A stretch of DNA of 11,864 bases from DATMXT01 sp035560415. Lineage in GTDB: Bacteria > Bacillota > Clostridia > Oscillospirales > Feifaniaceae. Of the stretch, positions 6,165 to 11,823 are shown piece after piece. A program made the position numbers and the translations under genes. The stretch spans positions 1 through 11,864 of the forward strand of contig DATMZG010000009.1 in the NCBI GenBank assembly GCA_035560415.1, in the 5' to 3' direction. Within the stretch, counting starts at the first letter, position 1, and each line of letters opens with the position of its first letter. The notes under the pieces were generated by a model. The model was not told where the DNA came from, made no database searches, and saw only the letters and a list, made by a program, of their open reading frames with translations.

Positions 6165-7127
6165 CTAAGACCGGTGAAACCGGTGCTTGAATTTCTCAAG
6201 AAATTCGTCCCGCGCCATTTTGAAGCTCGTGAGCTCATTCGTCAGGAGCCCGTCGCGGTTGCCGTCCGTTTCGACAAAGAACATCGACAGGCCGCCAAGG
6301 CCGACATGGGTGCCGACCGAGACCCCCATCTGCATGATGTGAATCTCGCCCGAAAACCCGGTCTCCTGCAACAGCTTTGCCTTCAAATTCTCGGCGTAGG
6401 CGATGTCGGAGGTGTAGCCGATGATGATAAAGGTCGTCAGCTCCGTATCAACCCGCCGCATAAACTCCCGCACATAGTGCTCCAGCACGTTTTTGCGGCC
6501 CCGCTCCTTGGCCACAATGGCGCCGCGGCTGTCCTTCATGGTCATGATCGGCTTGAGCTTTAGGAGCTTGCCGATGAAGGCGGAGGCGTTTGTCAGCCGG
6601 CCGCTGCGGATGAGGTTGTCGAGGTCGTCGACCGAGAGGTAGTGCTTGATGTGCTTTTTGAAGGTCTCGTTGAAGGAGACCAGCTCCTCAAAGGTGTACC
6701 CGGCCTCCCGCAGCTGCGCCGACTTTAAAATGAGGTAGCCGCTGCCGTGGCTCATGCACAGCGAGTCGACGACGTGCAGCTTGTACTCGGCGGGGTCGTA
6801 CTTGTCGTAAAAAAGGTCTGCGGCGACGACGGCCGACTGGTAGGAGCCGCTGGTGCCGCTCGACATGCAGATGCAGAGAATCTCTTTGCACCCTTCCGCG
6901 ATGCCCTCCTCCATGCGCAGCAGAAACTCGGCGGGGCTCGGCATGGCCGTCGTCGGGTTTTGCTCGAGCTCCATCATGATGCGGTAGAACTCGTCCGGTT
7001 GAATGTCAATCCGGTCCCGGTAGTCTTTGCCGTTTATTTGAATGATGAGGGGCGCAATGCCGATGCGGTGGCGGGCCAGAACAACGTCTGAGAGGTCGCA
7101 CGTGGAGTCGGCGATGAGTTTAATCAT
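6165..7127 (-). CDS. DegV family protein (fatty-acid-binding, FakB-like)
   Basis: This 320-residue protein is a DegV-family member. It starts with the family opening MIKLIADSTCDL (1-12) and has the conserved TTAMPSP segment near residue 60, the SSGTSGSYQSA loop near 90-100, and a late GTHVGLGG motif near residue 270. Characterised members (FakB) hold a fatty acid buried in the fold and present it to the kinase FakA for phosphorylation; no fakA is in the window. The ATG at 7127 was chosen because it begins exactly at the conserved strand and has an AGAGGT site; an upstream frame adds 24 unrelated basic residues. The protein is somewhat longer than a typical FakB of about 280-290 residues, with a charged tail after the GTHVGLGG region. 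It is monocistronic. Lipid binding is known for the family and inferred here. Confidence 0.92.
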   Translation of the reverse strand: MIKLIADSTCDLSDVVLARHRIGIAPLIIQINGKDYRDRIDIQPDEFYRIMMELEQNPTTAMPSPAEFLLRMEEGIAEGCKEILCICMSSGTSGSYQSAVVAADLFYDKYDPAEYKLHVVDSLCMSHGSGYLILKSAQLREAGYTFEELVSFNETFKKHIKHYLSVDDLDNLIRSGRLTNASAFIGKLLKLKPIMTMKDSRGAIVAKERGRKNVLEHYVREFMRRVDTELTTFIIIGYTSDIAYAENLKAKLLQETGFSGEIHIMQMGVSVGTHVGLGGLSMFFVETDGNRDGLLTNELTSFKMARDEFLEKFKHRFHRS

Positions 7128-7210
7128 GGAATACCTCTGTTTTTTGGATTTGCGCACCTTTATGTGAATTGCCGAAAAGCGCTTATCATATTTTATCACA
7201 TCCTGTCGTA

Positions 7211-7249
7211 TTTACATAGTGACAACTTAAAATATATTTGGAAAGGAGG
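7211..7249 (+). promoter_or_regulatory. Promoter-like sequence followed by an orphan ribosome-site sequence
   Basis: TTTACA (7211-7216) and TATATT (7233-7238) are 16 bases apart and are followed by GGAAAGGAGG (7240-7249), which would be an excellent ribosome site. No ATG or GTG follows at a usable distance, and the frame that crosses this stretch resembles nothing. It may mark a decayed small gene or an upstream start for the transcript of the gene at 7352. Confidence 0.3.
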
Positions 7250-7280
7250 CAAAACAAAGTTCGCGGGCGGGCGCGTCTTG

Positions 7281-7309
7281 TTGATTTTTACCACCTGTCA
7301 TGGTAAAAT
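7281..7309 (+). promoter_or_regulatory. Promoter of the small membrane-protein gene at 7352, with overlapping inverted repeat
   Basis: The -35 box TTGATT (7281-7286) and the -10 box TAAAAT (7304-7309) are separated by exactly 17 bases. An inverted repeat, TTTTACCA (7286-7293) and TGGTAAAA (7301-7308), fills the spacer and covers most of the -10 box, so a repressor bound there would exclude RNA polymerase. The start codon is about 43 bases downstream of the -10 box. Confidence 0.6.
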
Positions 7310-7351
7310 GGACAAAAAGAGTCAGCCAAATATGCCAAAGGGGATGAGGTC

Positions 7352-7690
7352 ATGACAACAAGGTTGAAAAAAGCCCTGATCGGCGGGGGGGTGCTCGGAA
7401 TTCTCTGCGTCGTGGGGGCCTATGTTCGCTCCGGATTTACTGCGACGCCCACGTTTATTTTCTCGCTCTGGTACAATCGCGTGGTGATCGGCCTTGCGGT
7501 GGGTGCCCCTTGGGAAAAGACCGTTAAAAGCCGCGCGCTGCTTCGCGGGGCGGTGATTGGACTTGCGGTGTCGTTTGCGTTTTACTGCGCCACGGGCTTT
7601 ATGGACCCCGTCAGCTTTTTGGCCGGAGGCGTGTACGGGGTTTTGCTGGAGGCATGGCTTGTCAAAGGGGATAGTCACGAGGCCGCATAA
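7352..7690 (+). CDS. Small hydrophobic membrane protein of unknown function
   Basis: I do not recognise this 112-residue protein. It looks like an integral membrane protein. It has a basic start (MTTRLKKAL), hydrophobic stretches at about residues 8-25, 33-51, 63-82 and 86-104, and a short charged end (KGDSHEAA). The basic segment EKTVKSRALLR (55-65) between the second and third stretches is probably cytoplasmic. Four helices would place both ends in the cytoplasm. It is a real gene on three grounds: it has a well-spaced promoter, a purine-rich ribosome site (AGGGGATGAGG) before the ATG, and an immediate strong terminator. It is monocistronic, and the inverted repeat over its promoter suggests specific regulation. 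No catalytic motif is visible. Confidence 0.75.
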   Translation: MTTRLKKALIGGGVLGILCVVGAYVRSGFTATPTFIFSLWYNRVVIGLAVGAPWEKTVKSRALLRGAVIGLAVSFAFYCATGFMDPVSFLAGGVYGVLLEAWLVKGDSHEAA

Positions 7691-7704
7691 CAAAGAGCCA
7701 TACG

Positions 7705-7737
7705 AAGCAGGCCCTGTCAAGGGGGCCTGCTTTTTTT
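7705..7737 (+). terminator. Intrinsic terminator after the small membrane-protein gene
   Basis: The stem GCAGGCCC (7707-7714) with GGGCCTGC (7723-7730) encloses an 8-base loop and is followed at once by seven T residues (7731-7737). It begins 17 bases after the stop codon and insulates the following ChrB-like operon. Confidence 0.9.
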
Positions 7738-7746
7738 GAAATGTTG

Positions 7747-7775
7747 TTGTAACCGGTGTTATGGTCTGATATAAT
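7747..7775 (+). promoter_or_regulatory. Promoter of the ChrB-like/MFS operon
   Basis: The -10 box is a perfect TATAAT (7770-7775) preceded by TGA, giving an extended -10 (TGnTATAAT). The -35 box TTGTAA (7747-7752) matches at four of six positions with a 17-base spacer. The ATG of the ChrB-like gene is 30 bases downstream, so the leader is short. Confidence 0.8.
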
Positions 7776-7790
7776 GTAACCGGTATTACA
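7749..7790 (+). promoter_or_regulatory. Two TGTAACCGGT operator copies flanking the -10 box
   Basis: The decamer TGTAACCGGT occurs twice, at 7748-7757 and 7775-7784, 27 bases apart. The first touches the -35 box and the second directly abuts the -10 box. The second copy is part of a dyad, TGTAA (7775-7779) with TTACA (7786-7790); the first extends to GTTAT and is a weaker dyad. Farther out, GTTGTAA (7745-7751) and TTACAAC (7786-7792) are also reverse complements. This is typical of cooperative repression by a dimer, and the ChrB-like first gene of the operon is the natural candidate. Confidence 0.7.
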
Positions 7791-7805
7791 ACACGAGGTG
7801 ATGTC

Positions 7806-8366
7806 ATGACGCAAAATAAATGGATCGCACTGAGCTACACGCTGCCGCGGGAGCCCTCGCGGGCGAGGGTATCGGTCTGGAGAAAGCTCAAAAAGCTCGG
7901 CGCCGTCGGCATCTGGCAGTCCATGTGGGTGCTGCCCGGCGGCGAGGAGAACCGCCGCCTCCTCAGCGAGATGAAGGAGGAGGTCGTCCGGTGCGGCGGG
8001 GAGGCGTTTACACTGGAGTTTTCGGCCGACAAGGACGGGGAGCAGCTGATTGTGGACAGGTTTACGGCGGCCAGAGGCGAGGAATACGAGGAGCTGTTTG
8101 AGCAGTGCGAGGACTTCTTTGCCGAAATCGAAAGGGAGACCGCGCGCCAAAACTTCAGCTTTGCCGAAATTGAGGAAAACGAGGAGGAGCTTGACAAACT
8201 GCGGCTTTGGTACGAGAAAATCGCGGCCAGAGATACGCTGGGCTCACCCTTCGGGGAAAAGGCGAAGGCCATGCTGGCAAAGTGCGCCGAGCTGCTCGAC
8301 GGCTTTTGCGAGCAGGTCTACGCGTTTACCGAGCTGTCGGACGAGAACCGCGGGCAGGGCGCATGA
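7806..8366 (+). CDS. ChrB N-terminal-domain-like protein, probable operon regulator
   Basis: This 186-residue protein resembles the N-terminal domain of ChrB, the chromate-resistance regulator. The key region is residues 5-45: WIALSYTLPREPSRARVSVW, then RKLKKLGAVGIWQSMWVLP, the PaaX-like segment of that family. The middle (about 90-140) is rich in Glu and may be a coiled helix. The C-terminal sensor domain of full-length ChrB (total usually about 300 residues) is absent, so this is a short, N-domain-only form and not a visible truncation. The ATG has a GAGGTGA ribosome site. It is coupled to the MFS permease gene downstream. The paired TGTAACCGGT sites in its promoter suggest that it regulates itself and the permease. 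Chromate is not implied with any confidence, because the usual partner ChrA is missing. Confidence 0.75.
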   Translation: MTQNKWIALSYTLPREPSRARVSVWRKLKKLGAVGIWQSMWVLPGGEENRRLLSEMKEEVVRCGGEAFTLEFSADKDGEQLIVDRFTAARGEEYEELFEQCEDFFAEIERETARQNFSFAEIEENEEELDKLRLWYEKIAARDTLGSPFGEKAKAMLAKCAELLDGFCEQVYAFTELSDENRGQGA

Positions 8367-8380
8367 GGGAGCGTAAGGGC

Positions 8381-9544
8381 ATGTCCAATGTCGTGCTGCT
8401 CGGGCTTGTCAGCCTCTTTGTCGACATGAGCACCGAGATGGTCTACCCCTTGGTGCCCCTTTACCTGACGGCCACGCTCGGGGCCACGCCCGCGGTCGTG
8501 GGGCTCATCGAGGGCGTCGCCGAGAGCGTCGCGTCGCTGTTAAAGGTGTTCAGCGGCTACATAGGCGACGCATACCAAAGCAAAAAACGCCTTGCGTTTG
8601 CGGGGTATTTTGCATCGGTCGTCTATAAGGTCGCGCTGCTGCTCGCCGCCTCATGGCCGGGCGTTTTGGCGGCGCGGGTCATCGACCGCACGGGGAAGGG
8701 CATTCGGACAGCGCCCCGGGACGCGCTCGTGGCCCAGTCGAGCGACGGCAAAAAGCTCGGCGGGTCGTTCGGGCTGCATAAGATGCTCGACATGGCGGGG
8801 TCGGCCGCGGGCGCCCTGCTGGCTTATTTTTTCATCGCCGAAGGCGTGGGATTTCACCGGGCGTTTTTGTTTTCCATCATTCCGGCAATGCTCGGGCTCG
8901 CAATTATTTTTGCGGTGCGGGAGGACAAGACCTGCGCGCCGGCGGGCGTCAAGCTCTCCCTGAAGGGGCTTGCGCTGCCGGGGAGGCTGAAGGCGTATCT
9001 CGCGGTCATCTTTGTTTTCTGCCTTGGCAATTCCTCCAACACGTTTTTGCTCTTAAAGGCCGGGGAGCGCGGCTTTTCGGCGGCGGAGGTCATCCTGCTG
9101 TATTTGCTTTTCAATGTGACCACGTCGGCCCTCGCCATTCCGGCGGGCAGGCTGTCCGACAGATACGGGAGGAGCAAAGTGCTCGTGCCGGGCTACCTGA
9201 TTTATGGGTTTGTGTATTTCGGGTTCGCGTTTGTGTCGGCGAAGTCCGCCGTCGCCCTGCTGTTTGTCGCCTACGGCGCCTACACCGCGCTCATCAGCGG
9301 CGCCGAGCGGGCGTTCATTGCCGAAAACTCCGCCGCCTGCCTCAGGGGGACGGTTTTGGGGCTCTACGGGATGCTGCAGGGCGTGGGGCTGCTGCTGTCC
9401 TCGGTCATTGCGGGGCTGCTGTGGGACGGGCTTGGCGCCGGCGCGCCCTTTGTATTCGGCGGTGTGATGGGCATTGTCTCGGCGGCGAGCGTTGCGGCCA
9501 TTTTTAAGGGCGACCGGCGGGCGGGGCAGAAAATTAAAACATGA
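8381..9544 (+). CDS. Major facilitator superfamily (MFS) permease
   Basis: This 387-residue protein is an MFS transporter with about 12 hydrophobic segments. It opens with GLVSLFVDMSTEMVYPLVPLYL (8-29), a first helix with an acidic residue at position 15. The distinctive motif DRTGKGIRTAPRDA lies at residues 102-115 and GLHKMLDMAG at 131-140, both shared by one prokaryotic MFS subgroup. The second half has GRLSDRYGRSKVLV, the cytoplasmic loop motif of the family. I chose ATG 8381, which has GGAG 9 bases upstream. An alternative ATG at 8363 overlaps the ChrB-like stop as ATGA, adding six residues, but lacks a site. Either way it is the second gene of the ChrB-like operon and probably the effector. 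The substrate cannot be read from sequence; efflux of an oxyanion or a small toxic compound is a guess from the ChrB link. Confidence 0.9.
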   Translation: MSNVVLLGLVSLFVDMSTEMVYPLVPLYLTATLGATPAVVGLIEGVAESVASLLKVFSGYIGDAYQSKKRLAFAGYFASVVYKVALLLAASWPGVLAARVIDRTGKGIRTAPRDALVAQSSDGKKLGGSFGLHKMLDMAGSAAGALLAYFFIAEGVGFHRAFLFSIIPAMLGLAIIFAVREDKTCAPAGVKLSLKGLALPGRLKAYLAVIFVFCLGNSSNTFLLLKAGERGFSAAEVILLYLLFNVTTSALAIPAGRLSDRYGRSKVLVPGYLIYGFVYFGFAFVSAKSAVALLFVAYGAYTALISGAERAFIAENSAACLRGTVLGLYGMLQGVGLLLSSVIAGLLWDGLGAGAPFVFGGVMGIVSAASVAAIFKGDRRAGQKIKT

Positions 9545-9574
9545 CATGCACTTGTCAAGGTTGTGTGCTATACT
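9542..9574 (+). promoter_or_regulatory. TGACA-N6-TGTCA palindrome and -10 box before the WYL regulator gene
   Basis: TGACA (9542-9546) and TGTCA (9553-9557) form an inverted repeat with a 6-base centre. It starts on the stop codon of the MFS gene. A -10-like TATACT follows at 9569-9574, 20 bases before the WYL start codon. No -35 box stands at 16-18 bases from it, which suggests an activator-dependent or repressed promoter. The same arrangement recurs before the zinc-ribbon gene. Confidence 0.65.
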
Positions 9575-9594
9575 GAGACAGCGGAGGCGAGCGC

Positions 9595-10500
9595 ATGAAA
9601 AACGACCGGCTGTTTTTGCTGCTCTATACCCTGCTGGAACGGCAGACTGTCACGGCCCCGGAGCTTGCGGGGCTGCTTGAAGTCTCGGTGCGCACCGTCT
9701 ACCGGGACGTCGAGGCGCTGTCCACGGCGGGCGTGCCCGTCTGCATGACGCCCGGCAAGGGCGGCGGCGTCTCGCTCATGCCGGGCTACACCGTTGACCG
9801 GGCGCTTTTGACGGGCGAGGAGCAAAACCAGATTCTCTTTGCCGTCGAGAGCCTGCGGGCGGCCGACCAGAACGTGGAGAGGCTGCTGTGCAAGCTGGGC
9901 TCGGCCTTTCAAAAGCCGAACACGGGCTGGATTGAAGTCGACTTCTCCCGGTGGGGCATGCGCCGCACCGACAGCCGCCGGTTCGAGCAGCTGAAAAACG
10001 CCATTCTGGACAGGAAAATTCTGCGTATGACATACTGCGGCGCGTCGGGCGGCACTTCGCAGCGCGAGGTTATGCCCCTTAAGCTGCTCTTCAAGGATAA
10101 GAACTGGTACCTGCAGGCCTTTTGCCTGACGGCGGGGGATTTTCGGCTCTTCAAAATCAGCCGCATGCTGGAGCTTGCGCTCACCGGGGACACTTTCCCC
10201 GAGGGCTTTTGCGCGCCGCCGCCGGTGGACGGGGCGCTCCCGCCGCCCGCGGCGACGGCGGCGCTGCGGCTGCGGTTTTCGCCCGGTGCTGCCTATCGCG
10301 TCTACGACGAGTTTGAGCGGGACTGCGTTGAGCCGCAGCCGGACGGCAGTCTTCTGGTGTCGGCCCGGTTCCCCATGGACGGCTGGGTCTGCGGCTATCT
10401 GCTGTCCTTCGGCGCCGACGTCGAGGTGCTGGAGCCTGCCGCGCTGAGGGAGGCGCTTGCGCAGTACGCGAAAAATATTTACGAGCACCACAAAAGCTGA
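9595..10500 (+). CDS. YafY-type HTH/WYL-domain transcriptional regulator
   Basis: This 301-residue protein is a WYL-domain regulator. Residues 1-60 form a winged helix-turn-helix of the HTH_11 type: TVTAPELAGLLEVSVRTVYRDVE around 18-40, then the wing TPGKGGGVSLMPGY (52-65). The WYL domain covers about 135-210, with the literal WYL triad at 171-173 in KDKNWYLQAFCL and the supporting FKISRM at 186-191. The C-terminal extension (about 225-295) is the usual companion domain, which binds ligand or oligomerises. WYL proteins respond to nucleic-acid or small-molecule ligands; the ligand here is unknown. The ATG has a GGAGG site. The gene follows the MFS gene by 50 bases but has its own -10 box and palindrome. 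It probably controls itself and the zinc-ribbon/DUF3795/DUF3788 genes after it. Confidence 0.93.
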   Translation: MKNDRLFLLLYTLLERQTVTAPELAGLLEVSVRTVYRDVEALSTAGVPVCMTPGKGGGVSLMPGYTVDRALLTGEEQNQILFAVESLRAADQNVERLLCKLGSAFQKPNTGWIEVDFSRWGMRRTDSRRFEQLKNAILDRKILRMTYCGASGGTSQREVMPLKLLFKDKNWYLQAFCLTAGDFRLFKISRMLELALTGDTFPEGFCAPPPVDGALPPPAATAALRLRFSPGAAYRVYDEFERDCVEPQPDGSLLVSARFPMDGWVCGYLLSFGADVEVLEPAALREALAQYAKNIYEHHKS

Positions 10501-10531
10501 CAGGCTGTTGTCATGTTTTGCCTGATAGAAT
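10498..10531 (+). promoter_or_regulatory. TGACA-N6-TGTCA palindrome and extended -10 box before the zinc-ribbon gene
   Basis: TGACA (10498-10502) and TGTCA (10509-10513) repeat the element found before the WYL gene and again begin on the stop codon of the upstream gene. The -10 box TAGAAT (10526-10531) is preceded by TGA, an extended -10. The distance from the palindrome centre to the -10 box is about 20 bases, one base different from the first copy. No proper -35 box is present at standard spacing. Confidence 0.65.
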
Positions 10532-10574
10532 GGGTCTGCAAAGGCCAAAAGTCAAATACGGGAGGAAAGTCACG

Positions 10575-10841
10575 ATGGAAGAGAGATTTTGTCAGAGCTG
10601 CGGGATGCCCATGGGCAGGACGGACGAGCTGTACGGCGCCGAAAAGGACGGCGGCAGGAGCGCCGACTACTGCAAATACTGCTATGAGAACGGGGCCTTC
10701 ACGTCGCAGTGCACGGTGGACGAGATGGTTGAAATCTGTGTCCCGCCCATGGTGGAGCACAACCCAGGCATGACGGCGGACACCGCCCGCGCCATGATGC
10801 GGCAGTTCCTGCCGACACTGAAGCGGTGGAAAACGCAGTAA
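10575..10841 (+). CDS. Small putative zinc-ribbon domain protein
   Basis: This 88-residue protein has the layout of the 'putative zinc ribbon' family. The first knuckle is CQSCGMPM (Cys6, Cys9) and the second CKYCYENGAF (Cys33, Cys36), which together would bind one zinc ion. The remainder (about 46-88) is helical and contains the family-like segment MTADTARAMMRQFLP (66-80). The ATG at 10575 has GGAGGAAAG upstream; an in-frame start 19 residues earlier lies inside the promoter and was rejected. There is no signal peptide, so it should act in the cytoplasm. It lies 74 bases after the WYL regulator and 52 bases before the DUF3795 gene. Both neighbours are common companions of this family in clostridia as I recall. 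Function is unknown; a zinc-stabilised protein-protein or nucleic-acid contact is a guess. Confidence 0.88.
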   Translation: MEERFCQSCGMPMGRTDELYGAEKDGGRSADYCKYCYENGAFTSQCTVDEMVEICVPPMVEHNPGMTADTARAMMRQFLPTLKRWKTQ

Positions 10842-10842
10842 A

Positions 10843-10879
10843 CGGCGGGCGGGAGAAAAACAGGGTGCCCTGTCCGCCG
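10843..10879 (+). repeat. Compound hairpin in the spacer before the DUF3795 gene
   Basis: An outer stem CGGCGG (10843-10848) with CCGCCG (10874-10879) encloses an inner dyad ACAGGG/CCCTGT (10860-10873). The ribosome site AAAGGAGG begins 2 bases after it. No T tract follows, so it is not an ordinary terminator. It could protect the downstream message or mark a processing site between the two genes. Confidence 0.4.
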
Positions 10880-10893
10880 CAAAGGAGGCCCGT

Positions 10894-11316
10894 ATGAAAG
10901 CCGACGGAGCCATTCATCCGGCGATGCTCGCCCCCTGCGGGATTTGCTGTGCCGTCTGTTACAGGCACCTGGGGCGAAAGCCCTGCGCCGGGTGCGCCGC
11001 GCCGGGCGGCGGGAAGCCGGCGCATCACGGCGCCTGCAAAATCAGAAGCTGTGCGGGGGAGCGGGGTCTTTCCCATTGCTTTGAATGCGGGCTTTTTCCC
11101 TGCCCGCCCGTCAGGCGTCTCGACAGAAGCTACCGCGCCCGGTACGGGGCGAGCCTTATCCGAAACGGACTGGCGGCAAAGGAGATGGGCGTCGCGGCCT
11201 TTCTCGCCGAGCATCAAAGCCGGTACACCTGCGCGGCCTGCGGCGGGGTGATCTCCATACAGGACAAAGTCTGCAGCGAGTGCGGGGCGGCGTATTCATT
11301 TGAAGAAGGGGTGTGA
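10894..11316 (+). CDS. DUF3795 family cysteine-rich protein
   Basis: This 140-residue protein belongs to the DUF3795 family. It is very cysteine-rich, with 15 cysteines. The first group is CGICCAVC (15, 18, 19, 22) with CAGC (31, 34), then Cys48 and Cys53, and HCFECGLFPC (62, 65, 70); this arrangement is the family signature. A second metal knuckle at the C-terminus, CAAC (113-116) and CSEC (127-130), looks like a rubredoxin-type zinc ribbon. The protein probably binds several metal ions. The start has AAAGGAGG 5 bases upstream. It is followed after 4 bases by the DUF3788 gene, so the two are cotranscribed. Function is unknown. Members are cytosolic and the sequence has no membrane segment. 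Confidence 0.88.
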   Translation: MKADGAIHPAMLAPCGICCAVCYRHLGRKPCAGCAAPGGGKPAHHGACKIRSCAGERGLSHCFECGLFPCPPVRRLDRSYRARYGASLIRNGLAAKEMGVAAFLAEHQSRYTCAACGGVISIQDKVCSECGAAYSFEEGV

Positions 11317-11320
11317 CGGG

Positions 11321-11752
11321 ATGACCTGGGCGCAAAGCTATCCGAAGAGCGACGAGCCCGCCTTGGAGCAGATTGCGGGCTTTGTCGCAAGCCCCCTGTG
11401 GCAGGCGCTTTGCGGCTTTGTCGAGACGGGCTGCGGGGCGGCTCCTCAGGTGGCGTACAGCATGTGCTCCGGGGCGCCGGGGTGGAACGTCAAGTACAAA
11501 AAGGGCGGCAGGTCGCTGTGCGTCCTCTATCCGCGCGAGGGCTTTTTCACCTGCCTTGTCTGCGTCGGCGCGAGGGAAGAGGTGGGGGCGGGGCTCCTGC
11601 TGCCCGGCTGCTGCGCCTACACGAGGGCGCTTTTTGAAAAGGCGGGGCCGGTGAACGGCACCCGCTGGCTCATGATGGACGTGACGTCGGCCGACATTCT
11701 CGAGGACGCCAAACGGCTTATCAGCCTGCGGGCGGGGCAAAAAGGGCGTTGA
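11321..11752 (+). CDS. DUF3788 family protein
   Basis: This 143-residue protein matches the DUF3788 family. Recognisable conserved parts are the opening PKSDEPALEQIAGFV (8-22), SMCSGAPGWNVKYKKGGRSL (47-66), with the key GWNVKYKK, then LYPREGFFTCLVCVGA and the closing WLMMDVTSADILEDAKRLI. The family is small, soluble and uncharacterised; I recall it as often lying near DUF3795 and DinB-type proteins. I used ATG 11321, 4 bases after the DUF3795 stop, with AAGGGG upstream; an in-frame TTG at 11300 lies inside the previous gene. Eight cysteines are present but not in obvious metal-binding pairs. It ends the plus-strand gene cluster, and hairpins follow at once. Confidence 0.88.
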   Translation: MTWAQSYPKSDEPALEQIAGFVASPLWQALCGFVETGCGAAPQVAYSMCSGAPGWNVKYKKGGRSLCVLYPREGFFTCLVCVGAREEVGAGLLLPGCCAYTRALFEKAGPVNGTRWLMMDVTSADILEDAKRLISLRAGQKGR

Positions 11753-11753
11753 G

Positions 11754-11790
11754 GGTAAAAAAAGGCCGCCGGGCGTATGTCCGGCGGCCT
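11754..11790 (-). terminator. Intrinsic terminator for minus-strand transcription from the right
   Basis: The stem AGGCCGCCGG (11763-11772) with CCGGCGGCCT (11781-11790) is a 10-base-pair GC-rich hairpin with an 8-base loop. Read on the minus strand it is followed by seven T residues (the A run at 11757-11763). Read on the plus strand it is followed by CAGGCTGTC, with no T tract. It therefore looks designed for a convergent gene beyond the window edge. It may still stop the DUF3788 transcript partly. Confidence 0.7.
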
Positions 11791-11823
11791 CAGGCTGTCA
11801 AAAAAGACTTTTTTGACAGCCTG
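11791..11823. repeat. Perfect 15-base-pair hairpin with A/T-rich top
   Basis: The left arm CAGGCTGTCAAAAAA (11791-11805) and right arm TTTTTTGACAGCCTG (11809-11823) are exact complements around GAC. It directly abuts the preceding and following hairpins. The six T residues lie inside the right arm, so it is unlike a normal terminator. Its form suggests a dispersed palindromic element; it is also read into spurious short reading frames. Confidence 0.7.

Noticed and set aside
5832..6563. Long plus-strand frame crossing the terminator and DegV gene
   Set aside because: It starts out of frame inside the small membrane-protein gene and passes through the strong bidirectional terminator. No homology is visible.
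7164..7355. 63-residue plus-strand open frame
   Set aside because: Its own ATG has no ribosome site, the strong AAAGGAGG lies inside it, and the translation resembles no protein. It crosses two promoter-like sequences.
9552..9574. TTGTCA and TATACT as an ordinary promoter
   Set aside because: The spacer is 11 bases, too short for a housekeeping promoter. The hexamer is better explained as one arm of the TGACA/TGTCA palindrome.
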